Shown here: in pieces, positions 7,703 through 16,209 of the stretch
How positions within the stretch are numbered: position 1 is the first letter of the stretch
Layout: every line of letters begins with the position of its first letter
Origin: Lewinellaceae bacterium
Lineage (GTDB): Bacteria; Bacteroidota; Bacteroidia; Chitinophagales; Saprospiraceae
DNA: 64,000 nucleotides
Direction of reading: 5' to 3'
NCBI GenBank assembly: GCA_020636445.1
Contig: JACJXV010000008.1
Coordinates: 30,154-94,153, forward strand
Translations under genes and position numbers: made by a program
Notes under the pieces: generated by a model
Seen by the model: only the letters and a program-made list of their open reading frames with translations
The model's database searches: none
What the model was told of the DNA's origin: nothing

Positions 7703-10216
7703 TTACCAGTTCACATCTTCCCAGCATCCTTGCATCCCTCCGTCAGCGCCCGGACGACCATTCGCCGGGGTGCGTGGCTTGGGTTGTGGGAATTCGCCGG
7801 CCTGAATCATTTTAGCACGCATCGCGAGATCCTCCAGGTGAGCCTTGGTAAGCGGATCACCTCCGCGTTTAGCTGCTTTGCTCAGGTCGCTTTCCAATGT
7901 TTTCACCGTAGCACGGGCAAGGGCCGTGATATCGGTTTGGTTTACATCGGTGTCGTCCATTTGGAGCAGTTCGGCCATTTGGTCTAGATATGCCCTTTGC
8001 AGGTTACGGCGGTAGGGGTCGATAGCTGCGCCACTATTGATTTCGCTGAAGATGCCACTGCGCGTGTCCTTGAAGAGGTCTGACATCGAGTAAGCAGCAC
8101 TGCCATTGAGGGCCTCATTATCGGCCATGCGCTTCATCCGTCCGGTATCGAACAGGCCGTTGAGGGTAGATACCTGTAATCCGCGGATCCGGTCAATCAT
8201 ACCGCTTCCTTCAATACGCCCAAGGATATCCGTATTGATCATCCAGGTAGGCGTGGTGAATAACTGCCGCTGAAGGAAATTCATGGCTTCCCGCTGGCGC
8301 TGACGAGATACATGTGTGTAGACAGGACCTTGCTCTTCAGCAGTTTTGTCAAATTCATATACACCACCAATGTTATTGCTAACATGGCCCATATAACGGC
8401 GGTACTGGCCAGCAACGTTCTGGTAGAGTTCCGCTAGGTCGTCATAATCTTTACCAGCTTCTGTTGTCCAGCTGATCAGATTAGCCGTGATGCGCTTGAG
8501 GTTTTCAATACCCAGGTCCGAGGCTTTCACAGCATCATCACTGATATCTTCTGTTTGGGCACTGGGGTCTATAACGCGTCCCTGCTGCTGACCATAGCGG
8601 TACAGGGGATTCCCTGCCCGTTCCAGAATCCACTGGTTAAGGGTAGCTTTTTCAGCATCAGGGGAGCTGGCACCAGGAATGAGTTTATAGCCGTACATGA
8701 TGGACCAAAGGTCGTAAGGGCCAACCTTGGCCATGAAACCAGCACCCTGATCTTCGGGCTGAGCTACGTAGTTGAACCGGGCATAGTCCATGATGGAAGG
8801 AGAAACCCCCATACGTTGAACGAAGCCAGCTTTGCGCAGCGAATCCACCGGATATGCTACACTGGCTCCCATGTTATGAGGTAATCCAAGCGTATGGCCT
8901 ACTTCGTGAGCTGCAACAAAGCGAATCAGCTCGCCCATCAACTCGTCCGTAAACTTAACCTTACGCGCAATGGGGTTGGCAGCTGCAGTCTGGATGAAAT
9001 ACCAGTTGCGTACCAGGTTCATTACGTTGTGGTACCATAAGATATCGCTTTCCAAAATCTCCCCGGTACGAGGATCGTGTACGTGAGGACCCTGGGCATT
9101 TTGGATATCAGTGGTAATATACCGGATAACTGAATAGCGGACATCTTCAGGACTCCAATCCGGATCTTCTGTCGGGCTTGGAGGATCTTTGGCAATAATG
9201 GCATTTTTGAAACCTGCAGCTTCGAAAGCAACCTGCCAGTCTTCAACACCTTGCTTGATATATTTACGCCATTTTTCCGGAGTACCGGGGTCGATGTAAT
9301 AAACAATAGGTTTCTTAGGTTCAACCAATTCGCCGCGGGCGTAAGCCGCAGGATCCTTTGGGTCAAGGCGCCAGCGGGTAATAAAACGACGCTGGGCCGC
9401 TTTCTGCTCGTCAAGGCTGTAATTCGTTTGCTGGATGCTGAAATAACCAACCCGGTCATCAGAATACCGGGGTTGCCAGGGTTCCTCGGGAAGCAGGATG
9501 AACGATTGATTCATCTCCAGCGAAAGCGTGTTGGTCAGTTGGTTGTCGGGAAGGCTGTTGCCGCTGAACGTCAGGACGTGGCGCACTTCGATGTTTTGAG
9601 GGAAACTCTTCATGTAGGATACAAAACTACGCTTGCCGTCGAGTTGTCCCACTTCGAACGTGCGCTTTTCGCCACGCGACAAAGGACCGATCATCGGTAC
9701 ATCGGTTGTAAAGAGTGAGCTTACTTCGATGACCACTCCGCCTTCTTCCTTGCCATTTGCTGCAATCGGGAAGGCCATAATGACCGGTTCGAAATTATTG
9801 CGGGTAACCGAGAGGGAAACGGGATCATTGGGATCGGCTACTGCATCGTAGGAAACTGACCGCAGCATGACTTTGTCGCCAATGCGTTCCCAGCGAACCA
9901 CCTGTTGTGGGCGGGATTTCATCCCGGCACCGCCGAAGTTAAGTCCTTTGACGTGGCCCGCGATCCGGCTAACAACCAGAATTTCCTTACCAAGTAAGGA
10001 TTTGGGAATTTCGAAATAGTACTTGTCGCCAAGCTGATGGACATTAAACAGGCCCTCATCGGAAATAGCTTCCTTGGTAATTACCTCCTCAAAATCCTTG
10101 ATTTTGGCGGCCTTTTTGCCAGAGTCCTCCCTGCCGGGAGCGGCGTCGTCCTGTGAAAACCCTGGCAGGGTAATCAGCAGGGAAAAGAGTAGTAGTAAAT
10201 AGTTGCGTGCTAACAT
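7703..10216 (-). CDS. Secreted zinc-dependent metalloprotease (DUF5117/DUF4953 type)
   Basis: An 837-residue exported protein with a clear signal peptide (MLARNYLLLLFSLLITLPGFSQ). The zincin motif is H437-E438-V-G-H441-T-L-G-L-P-H447, an extended HExxHxxGxxH with three His ligands and the catalytic Glu, followed by a likely Met-turn (SPSIMDYARFNYVAQP). The order (N-terminal DUF5117-like beta domain, central zincin, C-terminal helical extension) and length match the Bacteroidota family annotated zinc-dependent metalloprotease with DUF4953/5117/5118 domains. The protease activity is inferred from the motif; substrates of the family are not established. A TATATTTG -7-like element (10275-10282) lies upstream and a terminator downstream, so it appears monocistronic. 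Confidence 0.93.
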   Translation of the reverse strand: MLARNYLLLLFSLLITLPGFSQDDAAPGREDSGKKAAKIKDFEEVITKEAISDEGLFNVHQLGDKYYFEIPKSLLGKEILVVSRIAGHVKGLNFGGAGMKSRPQQVVRWERIGDKVMLRSVSYDAVADPNDPVSLSVTRNNFEPVIMAFPIAANGKEEGGVVIEVSSLFTTDVPMIGPLSRGEKRTFEVGQLDGKRSFVSYMKSFPQNIEVRHVLTFSGNSLPDNQLTNTLSLEMNQSFILLPEEPWQPRYSDDRVGYFSIQQTNYSLDEQKAAQRRFITRWRLDPKDPAAYARGELVEPKKPIVYYIDPGTPEKWRKYIKQGVEDWQVAFEAAGFKNAIIAKDPPSPTEDPDWSPEDVRYSVIRYITTDIQNAQGPHVHDPRTGEILESDILWYHNVMNLVRNWYFIQTAAANPIARKVKFTDELMGELIRFVAAHEVGHTLGLPHNMGASVAYPVDSLRKAGFVQRMGVSPSIMDYARFNYVAQPEDQGAGFMAKVGPYDLWSIMYGYKLIPGASSPDAEKATLNQWILERAGNPLYRYGQQQGRVIDPSAQTEDISDDAVKASDLGIENLKRITANLISWTTEAGKDYDDLAELYQNVAGQYRRYMGHVSNNIGGVYEFDKTAEEQGPVYTHVSRQRQREAMNFLQRQLFTTPTWMINTDILGRIEGSGMIDRIRGLQVSTLNGLFDTGRMKRMADNEALNGSAAYSMSDLFKDTRSGIFSEINSGAAIDPYRRNLQRAYLDQMAELLQMDDTDVNQTDITALARATVKTLESDLSKAAKRGGDPLTKAHLEDLAMRAKMIQAGEFPQPKPRTPANGRPGADGGMQGCWEDVNW

Positions 10217-10274
10217 GATTCTTGTTTTACAAATGGTAAAAGTACCAGCGGCAATTCGTGGCCCACTGGCTTTG

Positions 10275-10282
10275 CAAATATA
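10275..10282 (-). promoter_or_regulatory. -7 element (TATATTTG) of the metalloprotease gene
   Basis: Exact TAnnTTTG on the minus strand, 58 bp before the ATG at 10216. No good -33 TTTG was seen. Confidence 0.5.
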
Positions 10283-10378
10283 GCGAATTTAGCTTTTTAG
10301 CCTAACGAATGTTCGCTCTGCCAGTCCAGCATTTGCGTTGAAATGTATTGATTGGATTTTACTGTAGCAGGGAAAAGT

Positions 10379-10539
10379 GATCTGAAGATCATTAGGTTTC
10401 GGACCAGGGTGGGAGTCGGGAGACTCCCACCAACACGGTACCGGGCTTTGGCGGGAGTCCGCAGACTCCCCTTAAAAGTATTTGATAAAGGCAATCCTCA
10501 GATTGCCGTCAGCCCAGGACTTTGCGATCTTCAGATCGC
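10379..10539. repeat. Array of five short NNNA-loop hairpins
   Basis: Perfect stems with 4-nt loops ending in A: 10379-10390 (GATC, loop TGAA), 10409-10430 (GTGGGAGTC, GGGA), 10453-10470 (GGGAGTC, CGCA), 10490-10507 (GGCAATC, CTCA), 10524-10539 (GCGATC, TTCA). Relatives occur at 18394-18407, 54921-54932, 54950-54971, 63307-63320 and 63337-63360. Confidence 0.75.
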
Positions 10540-10554
10540 GCCTGCTGAACTGGC

Positions 10555-10606
10555 CCAAACCACATCGCCCACTTTGACAATTGTCAAAGTGGGCGATGTG
10601 GTTTGG
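10555..10606. repeat. 52-bp perfect palindrome
   Basis: Centre CAATTG at 10578-10583, with 26-bp arms without mismatch. It lies 18 bp beyond the stop of the SPFH gene on the minus strand and could end its transcript, although no U-run follows on that strand. Confidence 0.85.
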
Positions 10607-10623
10607 AAAAACAGAAAAATTGT

Positions 10624-11598
10624 TTAGTGCTGGTGTTCGGAGTGATCGCCAGGCTTGAGGGCAATTTTCTCTTTCTTATCAGCAGCCGGTTTATTATGTA
10701 ACTTCATTTGCTCTCCGATTTGCTGAGATGCAGTAAAGGAAGTTACCATATTGGTCAGCATGTCACTAGCGGAGGAAGGCGAGTTGGGCAACAGAATCAG
10801 GTTGCTGTTAGACTTTTCGGCCATAGATTGCAGGGTGTCATAGTGTTGGGTTACAACTATCAGTGCAGAAGCCTCCTGGGAATTAATGCCCACGCGGTTA
10901 AGCATATCTACGGATTCTTCCAGACCGCGGGCAATTTCGCGGCGCTGATCGGCAATACCCTGGCCTTGCAGACGCTTACTTTCCGCTTCCGCTTTGGCTT
11001 TAGCCACGATTCTTACGCGTTCGGCTTCGCCTTCGTATTCGGCTGCGATCTTGAGGCGCTCGGAAGCATTAATCCGGTTCATCGCATTTTTCACGGCCTG
11101 GTCGGGGTCGATATCGGTAACGAGGGCCTTAACGATACCATACCCGTAGGTGTTCATGGCTTCCTCGAGTTCGCGACGAATAGCAACAGCGATGTCATCT
11201 TTGCGTTCAAAAACGTCGTCGAGGCGCATTTTAGGAACCTCTGCCCGCACCGTATCAAATACGTATGCCGTAATCTGCTCGTGGGAGTTTTCCAGCCGAT
11301 AAAAGGCATCAAAGATACTGTTTACGAGTACGCAGAATTGGACGGAAACCTTAAGTTTCACGAATACGTTATCCTTGGTTTTGGTTTCTACGATAACATC
11401 CAACTGCTGGATTTTCAGACTCACACGTCCTACAATGCGATCGAGGAAGGGGACTTTAAACTGGAGCCCCGGAGTTCGAACGCTATGAAATTTACCAAAG
11501 CGCTCGACAATGACCGCGGTTTGCTGGCGCACGGTAAAAATACCGGATAAGATGACCAGCAGCGTAAAAAAAGATATTATCAAAAAGAATGGTGACAT
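10624..11598 (-). CDS. SPFH/Band 7 domain protein (stomatin/paraslipin-like)
   Basis: A 324-residue membrane-anchored SPFH protein. One N-terminal helix (about residues 3-22) is followed by the band 7 domain, opening with AVIVERFGKFHSVRTPGLQFKVP split around the classic RFGK/G-L motif. Next comes a long Ala/Glu/Lys/Arg-rich coiled-coil (about 185-235: AAEYEGEAERVRIVAKAKAEAESKR) and a short acidic/basic tail ending HSEHQH. Family members oligomerise into rings that organise membrane proteases or other membrane proteins. The usual NfeD partner gene is not adjacent on either side. The stop is near a 52-bp palindrome. Confidence 0.92.
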   Translation of the reverse strand: MSPFFLIISFFTLLVILSGIFTVRQQTAVIVERFGKFHSVRTPGLQFKVPFLDRIVGRVSLKIQQLDVIVETKTKDNVFVKLKVSVQFCVLVNSIFDAFYRLENSHEQITAYVFDTVRAEVPKMRLDDVFERKDDIAVAIRRELEEAMNTYGYGIVKALVTDIDPDQAVKNAMNRINASERLKIAAEYEGEAERVRIVAKAKAEAESKRLQGQGIADQRREIARGLEESVDMLNRVGINSQEASALIVVTQHYDTLQSMAEKSNSNLILLPNSPSSASDMLTNMVTSFTASQQIGEQMKLHNKPAADKKEKIALKPGDHSEHQH

Positions 11599-11760
11599 AG
11601 TAGTGAATTTTTTGTTCAGTGGGCTTAGACAAAAGCGTCGAAGCGCGAATGCCGTTTAACTTGGTTTTATGAACGGTTTTATCAGGGATTAAGATACGAA
11701 AAATCCCGCTGAAGACATTCGCTTTTCCGATAAAGGCTGGCAAAAATCGGGTAAAGTGTA

Positions 11761-12477
11761 TTAAGGGAGACTGAGGCTGAGTCGCCAGTAAAATGCACGG
11801 CTGCGATCACTGGCTGCATTGCGGATGCGGGTGCGCCATTCGGGGCCGGTTTCCCAGCGCTGTCCACCCGCAAGCATGCGCCCCCATCCAAGATAGAAAC
11901 GCCATTCCCGGCGCTGCCAACCGTCCTGTTGAAATGGATTGACGAGTCCTTCTGCTTGCAGGTTGCAGAAGGATTCCCCAGGGTCGAGGCGTTCCCCATT
12001 CAGCGGAAAGTCAAATGCTGTACGAAGTCGCCAGCGGTGAACCACCTGGTCGTTTTGCTGGCGAAAAAACCGTTGCTCCGTACGGCTGCGGAGCTGCCAG
12101 CGGTATTTGCCCCAGGAGGTTGACCAGGTTAACTGTTGCATCAGGCGATGCTCGCGATCGGCTGGCATTTGATTGAGTTGCCTCTGTGCTCCCTGATAGC
12201 CCAGTGCCAGGTTAAAGGCTGGATCCAGCTGGTAAGCGACAAAGGCTTGCAGGTTAAGGTGGAGTGGGCGGAATTCCCAATTGATGGTTTGCCCGGTTGT
12301 TTGTTGTCCGTAAATGAATTCGGAGAAAATCCCTACATTCGCTTGCCAGCGGTCATCCAGGCGCAGGCGATAATTCAGTTGGGGCATAACCAGCCAAGTC
12401 GTTTGGTTTTGCGCGTATGTAGCTAGTGGGAGTGTCAGGAACCCAAGCAAGCTTAGGGTAATCAGCGTTCTTGCCAT
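11761..12477 (-). CDS. DUF2490 domain outer-membrane protein
   Basis: A 238-residue exported protein with signal peptide MARTLITLSLLGFLTLPLATYAQ. The mature part has alternating aromatic strands (QTTWLVMPQLNYRLRLDDRW, WEFRPLHLNLQAFVAYQLD) and ends in a hydrophobic strand (FYWRLSLSLP), as expected of a small beta-barrel; it matches the DUF2490 pattern common in Bacteroidota. Function unknown. It follows the secreted protein gene at 12480 by only 2 bp in the direction of transcription, so the two probably form one transcript. Confidence 0.8.
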   Translation of the reverse strand: MARTLITLSLLGFLTLPLATYAQNQTTWLVMPQLNYRLRLDDRWQANVGIFSEFIYGQQTTGQTINWEFRPLHLNLQAFVAYQLDPAFNLALGYQGAQRQLNQMPADREHRLMQQLTWSTSWGKYRWQLRSRTEQRFFRQQNDQVVHRWRLRTAFDFPLNGERLDPGESFCNLQAEGLVNPFQQDGWQRREWRFYLGWGRMLAGGQRWETGPEWRTRIRNAASDRSRAFYWRLSLSLP

Positions 12478-12479
12478 GG

Positions 12480-13010
12480 CTAGAAAAAGAGTAAGTCGTT
12501 CGGGCGCTGCAGCACTTGCCGGATGCTTTCCAGGGCTCCCGATGGTGTAAAATGAACTTCAAATAGCCCGGCAGCACCCTCGTATATTCCCTTTAACTCA
12601 AGCTCATAGCGTTGTAGTTTTCCAGTGGGATGCGGGTATTGTTCCTGAATTTTAACCAGCCGCCATTGCTTTAAAGTCTGATCGAGCGACTGTTGTAACT
12701 GATGATATACGGCAGAGGGGATTTCACGGGGTTTGATTGTTTTTTCGACATCCACCAGGCCGCCGATGGGGAGGGCAAATTTGATACTGTATCGATGTTT
12801 AGCAGCACGGAACTTGACCTCATGGAAAACACCAGTCTCACTTTGTTCAAGATATAGCCTAAGTATTCCCGTTTGTGGATAATACTGGTTGATCCATTGA
12901 CGCAAGGTGTCCTCAAGCTGGCTCAGGGGAAGTCGTTTTTCAACTTCAATTTTTTGGGCACAGCTGGCGTATCCGGAGAGCAGGAAGAGCAAAAGAACTA
13001 TTAAACGCAT
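12480..13010 (-). CDS. Exported hypothetical protein
   Basis: A 176-residue precursor with signal sequence MRLIVLLLFLLSGYASCAQ. I use the ATG at 13010, not the TTG two codons upstream. The mature domain has a repeated pattern of charged strands and helices (LSQLEDTLRQWINQYYPQTG, QQSLDQTLKQWRLVKIQEQY) and ends in hydrophobic LFF. I do not recognise the family; PepSY-like or other small periplasmic folds are possible. The DUF2490 gene starts 2 bp after its stop, which suggests a shared job at the cell envelope. Confidence 0.72.
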   Translation of the reverse strand: MRLIVLLLFLLSGYASCAQKIEVEKRLPLSQLEDTLRQWINQYYPQTGILRLYLEQSETGVFHEVKFRAAKHRYSIKFALPIGGLVDVEKTIKPREIPSAVYHQLQQSLDQTLKQWRLVKIQEQYPHPTGKLQRYELELKGIYEGAAGLFEVHFTPSGALESIRQVLQRPNDLLFF

Positions 13011-13053
13011 AGGCAAAACGCTTAGCTCGACTTAAGTCTTGTTGTAGAAAAGG

Positions 13054-13089
13054 AAAAGCCGCGGCAGATTCCCCTGTCGCGGCTTTTTT
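13054..13089. terminator. Bidirectional terminator after the pnt operon
   Basis: Stem AAAAGCCGCGGCA / TGTCGCGGCTTTT around an 8-10 nt loop, with T-runs on both sides (GGCTTTTTTA on plus; CGGCTTTTCCTTTT on minus). It lies 31 bp beyond the pntB stop. Confidence 0.82.
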
Positions 13090-13119
13090 ATTTGTATGGG
13101 TTATCTTTTCTTAAACCCT

Positions 13120-14523
13120 TTACAGTGTTTTTAGTTCAGAAGTCAGATTAGAAAGTGTATCCTTGGCGTCTCCAAAGAGCATTCGGGTACGATTATGGAA
13201 GAAGAGCGGGTTTTCAATACCGGCATAACCAGCCCGCATACTCCGCTTCAACACAATAACCGTTTTGGCTTCCCAAACCCGCAACACGGGCATCCCGTAG
13301 ATAGGGCTGCCAGGGTCATCTTCGGCGGCGGGATTGACTACGTCATTCGCGCCAACGATTATCGCAACGTCGGCATTAGCCAGGGCAGCATTGGCATCCT
13401 CGAGGTCGAGGAGTTTTGGGTAGGGGACATCCGCTTCGGCCAACAATACGTTCATGTGGCCAGGCATCCGGCCGGCAACCGGGTGAATGGCATATTTAAC
13501 ATCCACCCCGTTTTTGGACAGGATATCGTCTACTTCTTTACACACTTTTTGCGCCTGGGCAACAGCTAAGCCATACCCGGGAACAAAAACTACCGATTGG
13601 GAATAGTACAACTGGATCGCCGCATCATTTAGCGTTACTTCCCGGACTACCTGATCGCCAGAAGCCAGTGCTGCTGAAGTGCCACCGCCACCAAAGTTCC
13701 CGATAAGTACATTGAGCAGGGAGCGGTTCATGGCATTACACATCAGCACGGTCAGAATCGTACCCGAAGCGCCTACCAGGATGCCACCAACCAGCATGAA
13801 CTGGCTGTCGTACAGAATCCCGGCCGCCGCTGCGGAAAGACCCGTAAAAGAGTTAAGCAGCGAGATAACAACGGGCATATCCGCCCCGCCAATGGGGGCC
13901 ACAAAAGAAAAGCCGTAGATCAGGGTAAGTACCATAAACGCGATGGCCAGTGGCAACCCCGCCTCGATTCCCTCGATATACAGGAATCCAGCCATCACCA
14001 GGGCGACGGCCAGCATCACCAGGTTAACGATGTTGTGCTTGGGGAAGGTTACCTTACGATCATCGATCAGGCCCTCCAGCTTACCATAGGCCAGCATGCT
14101 ACCGGTAAAGGCCACGCCCCCAATAAGTAGGGTAAATAGGACGGTGCTCATCTCTGCGCCATCCATTGTTTTGGTGCCGTCATAGAAATGGACCATTTCG
14201 GCCATTGCGAGCACCACTGCACAGGCGCCACCAAGTCCATTGAAAATGGAGACCATTTGCGGCATGGCGGTCATTTGTACGCGTTTGGCAGCGAGCGTAC
14301 CCGCAATGCCACCAATCAGCAGCGCACCGAAAATCCAAGGGTAATTATTGGAGGCTCCGGTTAGGGGGATAATCATCGTAGCGATAATGGCTACCCCCAT
14401 GCCCAGGCCGGCAATGATATTCCCTCGCCGGGCGGAATCTGGTGAACTGAGCAGGCGCAGCCCCCACACGAAGGCGATGGCTCCCACCATATAACTCAGA
14501 TTTATAAAGAAATTAAAAGCCAT
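13120..14523 (-). CDS. pntB: Proton-translocating NAD(P) transhydrogenase, subunit beta
   Basis: PntB carries the main membrane domain II and the NADP(H)-binding domain III of the proton-pumping transhydrogenase, which uses proton-motive force to make NADPH from NADH. The 467 residues include about nine hydrophobic segments, then a soluble C-terminal domain with the NADP fingerprint VPGYGLAVAQAQ and the downstream VAGRMPGHMNVLLAEA and RSMRAGYAGIENPLFF motifs, all diagnostic. It is the last gene of a three-gene operon (alpha1, alpha2, beta) read on the minus strand and is followed by a terminator. Confidence 0.97.
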   Translation of the reverse strand: MAFNFFINLSYMVGAIAFVWGLRLLSSPDSARRGNIIAGLGMGVAIIATMIIPLTGASNNYPWIFGALLIGGIAGTLAAKRVQMTAMPQMVSIFNGLGGACAVVLAMAEMVHFYDGTKTMDGAEMSTVLFTLLIGGVAFTGSMLAYGKLEGLIDDRKVTFPKHNIVNLVMLAVALVMAGFLYIEGIEAGLPLAIAFMVLTLIYGFSFVAPIGGADMPVVISLLNSFTGLSAAAAGILYDSQFMLVGGILVGASGTILTVLMCNAMNRSLLNVLIGNFGGGGTSAALASGDQVVREVTLNDAAIQLYYSQSVVFVPGYGLAVAQAQKVCKEVDDILSKNGVDVKYAIHPVAGRMPGHMNVLLAEADVPYPKLLDLEDANAALANADVAIIVGANDVVNPAAEDDPGSPIYGMPVLRVWEAKTVIVLKRSMRAGYAGIENPLFFHNRTRMLFGDAKDTLSNLTSELKTL

Positions 14524-14569
14524 GGTTGATTTGCATTTGATTGAATGAACAAAGCAAGGAGGCTACCCC

Positions 14570-14881
14570 CTACTTTTTCTTCTTTTTGAACATTTCCAGC
14601 ATCCGATCCGTAACGACAAAACCGCCTGCTACGTTGACCATACCCAGAATGACTCCCAAAAATCCCAGCCCGAGCGTGAGGTAGTCGGTGGGCGCAGCTT
14701 CCCGAATGAGCAAAATAGCGCCAATGATAACTACGCCACTTACTGCATTGGCCCCCGACATCAGCGGGGTATGCAATACGGTAGGTACTTTGGAGATAAC
14801 CTCGAAGCCAAGGATGATTGTAAAAATCAACAGATAAATCAGCAGGAGGTTATCGTTGAAAAACTGATAGATGGTATCCAT
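14570..14881 (-). CDS. pntA2: NAD(P) transhydrogenase subunit alpha, membrane part (alpha2)
   Basis: A 103-residue membrane subunit equal to the C-terminal membrane part of E. coli PntA. It has hydrophobic segments at about 12-28, 43-60 and 66-90, the conserved PTVLHTPLMSGANAVSG stretch, and a lysine-rich tail (FKKKKK). Its separate existence gives the three-polypeptide PntAA/PntAB/PntB type known from Rhodospirillum rubrum. It starts 6 bp after the alpha1 stop, with pntB 46 bp after it, so a single transcript is expected. Confidence 0.95.
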   Translation of the reverse strand: MDTIYQFFNDNLLLIYLLIFTIILGFEVISKVPTVLHTPLMSGANAVSGVVIIGAILLIREAAPTDYLTLGLGFLGVILGMVNVAGGFVVTDRMLEMFKKKKK

Positions 14882-14887
14882 AGTCCT

Positions 14888-15988
14888 CTAGTTATTAGCG
14901 TCTTGCGGCACCAATTGCGGCGTGATAAACGCTCCGGCAATGATCTCGTTCCCCATGTCGAGGTTGAGTGCACCATCTTTGACGATGATTTTAAGAAAAT
15001 TAAGCATGTTGTTACTGTACAACAAGCTGGCATCCTGGGGCATTAGCCCCGCCAATTGGGAATTACCAATGATGGTAACGCCACCATGCGAGATTACCTT
15101 GTTGTCCTGAGTTAGCTCACAATTCCCTCCGGTAGAGGCGGCTAAATCCACCACAACAGAACCTGGCTTCATCAAAGCAACCGTTTCTTTGGGCAACAGG
15201 ATAGGTGCTTTACGTCCCCGTACCTGGGCGGTGGTAATTACTACATCCGCTTTGCTAGCCCGTAGTTGCACTTCAGCGCGCTGGCGGGCAAGGAACTCTT
15301 CGCTCTGCGCTACCGCATAGCCACCGGCATCCTTATCGTCGCGAGCACCCTCGACAACTACGAATTTAGCACCCAAACTCTCGACTTCTTCTTTGGCTGC
15401 CTGGCGGGTGTCAAAGGCTTCTACCATCGCCCCCAGGCGTCGGGCTGTTGCAATGGCTTGCAAACCGGCAACACCTGCGCCCAAGACCAACACCTTAGCT
15501 GGTCGAATACTCCCGGCAGCAGTGATCATCATAGGAAAAAAGCGAGGTAAGTGAGTAGCCGCTTCCAATACTGCCCGATAACCAGCCATCGAGGCCATCG
15601 AAGAAAGCACGTCCATGGCTTGCGCCAACGTCGTTCGGGGAATCATATCCATACTAAAGGCTCGCCTTTTGGCGGCCACCAGCTTGGCGACAATCTCCTC
15701 GTCGACAAAGGGGGCAAATTGCGAAATCATAACCGTGTCCTTACCCAGCGAAGCCCATTCGGATTCGGCTAAGGGCGTGATACTTACGATTAGATCGCTT
15801 TGCTGGAGGACTTCCTTGCGGCTGCACATCGTGGCGTGCTCGGCATAGTCAGCATCGGAATAGAAAGCTGTTTCACCAGCTCCCTTTTCGACCAAGAATT
15901 CCAGTCCGAGTGGTTTGAGTTTGGGGATGGTCTCTGGGACTACCGCCACCCGGTGATCCCCCTGTTCCCGTAGAATGCCAAATTTCAT
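14888..15988 (-). CDS. pntA1: NAD(P) transhydrogenase subunit alpha, NAD-binding part (alpha1)
   Basis: The soluble NAD(H)-binding domain I subunit, related to alanine dehydrogenase. It has the N-terminal GILREQGDHRVAVVPETIPKL segment split by the family Arg, the Rossmann motif VLVLGAGVAGLQAIATARRLGA, and the RGRKAPILLPKETVALMKPGSVVVDLAA region. The 366 residues match other stand-alone alpha1 subunits. It is the first gene of the pnt operon. The start is about 220 bp from the divergent TetR gene, but the operator there is centred on the TetR side, so control of pnt by that regulator is possible but unproven. Confidence 0.95.
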   Translation of the reverse strand: MKFGILREQGDHRVAVVPETIPKLKPLGLEFLVEKGAGETAFYSDADYAEHATMCSRKEVLQQSDLIVSITPLAESEWASLGKDTVMISQFAPFVDEEIVAKLVAAKRRAFSMDMIPRTTLAQAMDVLSSMASMAGYRAVLEAATHLPRFFPMMITAAGSIRPAKVLVLGAGVAGLQAIATARRLGAMVEAFDTRQAAKEEVESLGAKFVVVEGARDDKDAGGYAVAQSEEFLARQRAEVQLRASKADVVITTAQVRGRKAPILLPKETVALMKPGSVVVDLAASTGGNCELTQDNKVISHGGVTIIGNSQLAGLMPQDASLLYSNNMLNFLKIIVKDGALNLDMGNEIIAGAFITPQLVPQDANN

Positions 15989-16136
15989 GTTTGACTTTTG
16001 ATGCGGAATTTAGGCAAAATACCAGGGAATAACCTAGGGTTTTGCGAAAAAGAGTAAGACTTTTCCTGGGATAGGCATTAAATGCTCCAACCGAAAAGAA
16101 TTTAACAAGGTGATTCTTGCGGGAACTGCTAATTAT

Positions 16137-16158
16137 ACATACATTCACGTATGTATGT
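16137..16158. promoter_or_regulatory. AcrR-like operator (inverted repeat ACATACAT / ATGTATGT)
   Basis: 8-bp perfect half-sites ACATACAT (16137-16144) and ATGTATGT (16151-16158) separated by 6 bp, 51 bp before the TetR start. E. coli AcrR is known to bind a near-identical TACATACATT...AATGTATGTA palindrome; the regulator encoded here is strikingly AcrR-like. Confidence 0.75.
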
Positions 16159-16209
16159 GGGCGTATGTTCCCTGGCAACCGTTCCCCCGGAAAGCTAGAA
16201 AACCAAAAC

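Larger units (their letters stand above)
10217..10623. other. Spacer between two minus-strand genes, filled with small hairpins
   Basis: It carries the promoter region of the metalloprotease gene, then five small stem-loops in series (10379-10539) and a 52-bp perfect palindrome (10555-10606). I see no open frame with coding character. Confidence 0.75.

Noticed and set aside
10708..11550. 280-codon plus-strand open frame opposite the SPFH gene
   Set aside because: It is the antisense shadow of a gene with clear SPFH motifs and has no recognisable domain of its own.
16117..16209. Earlier start for the TetR gene adding 31 residues
   Set aside because: The extension would be translated through the operator palindrome and carries nothing conserved; the AcrR-like domain starts at MRRTKQ.
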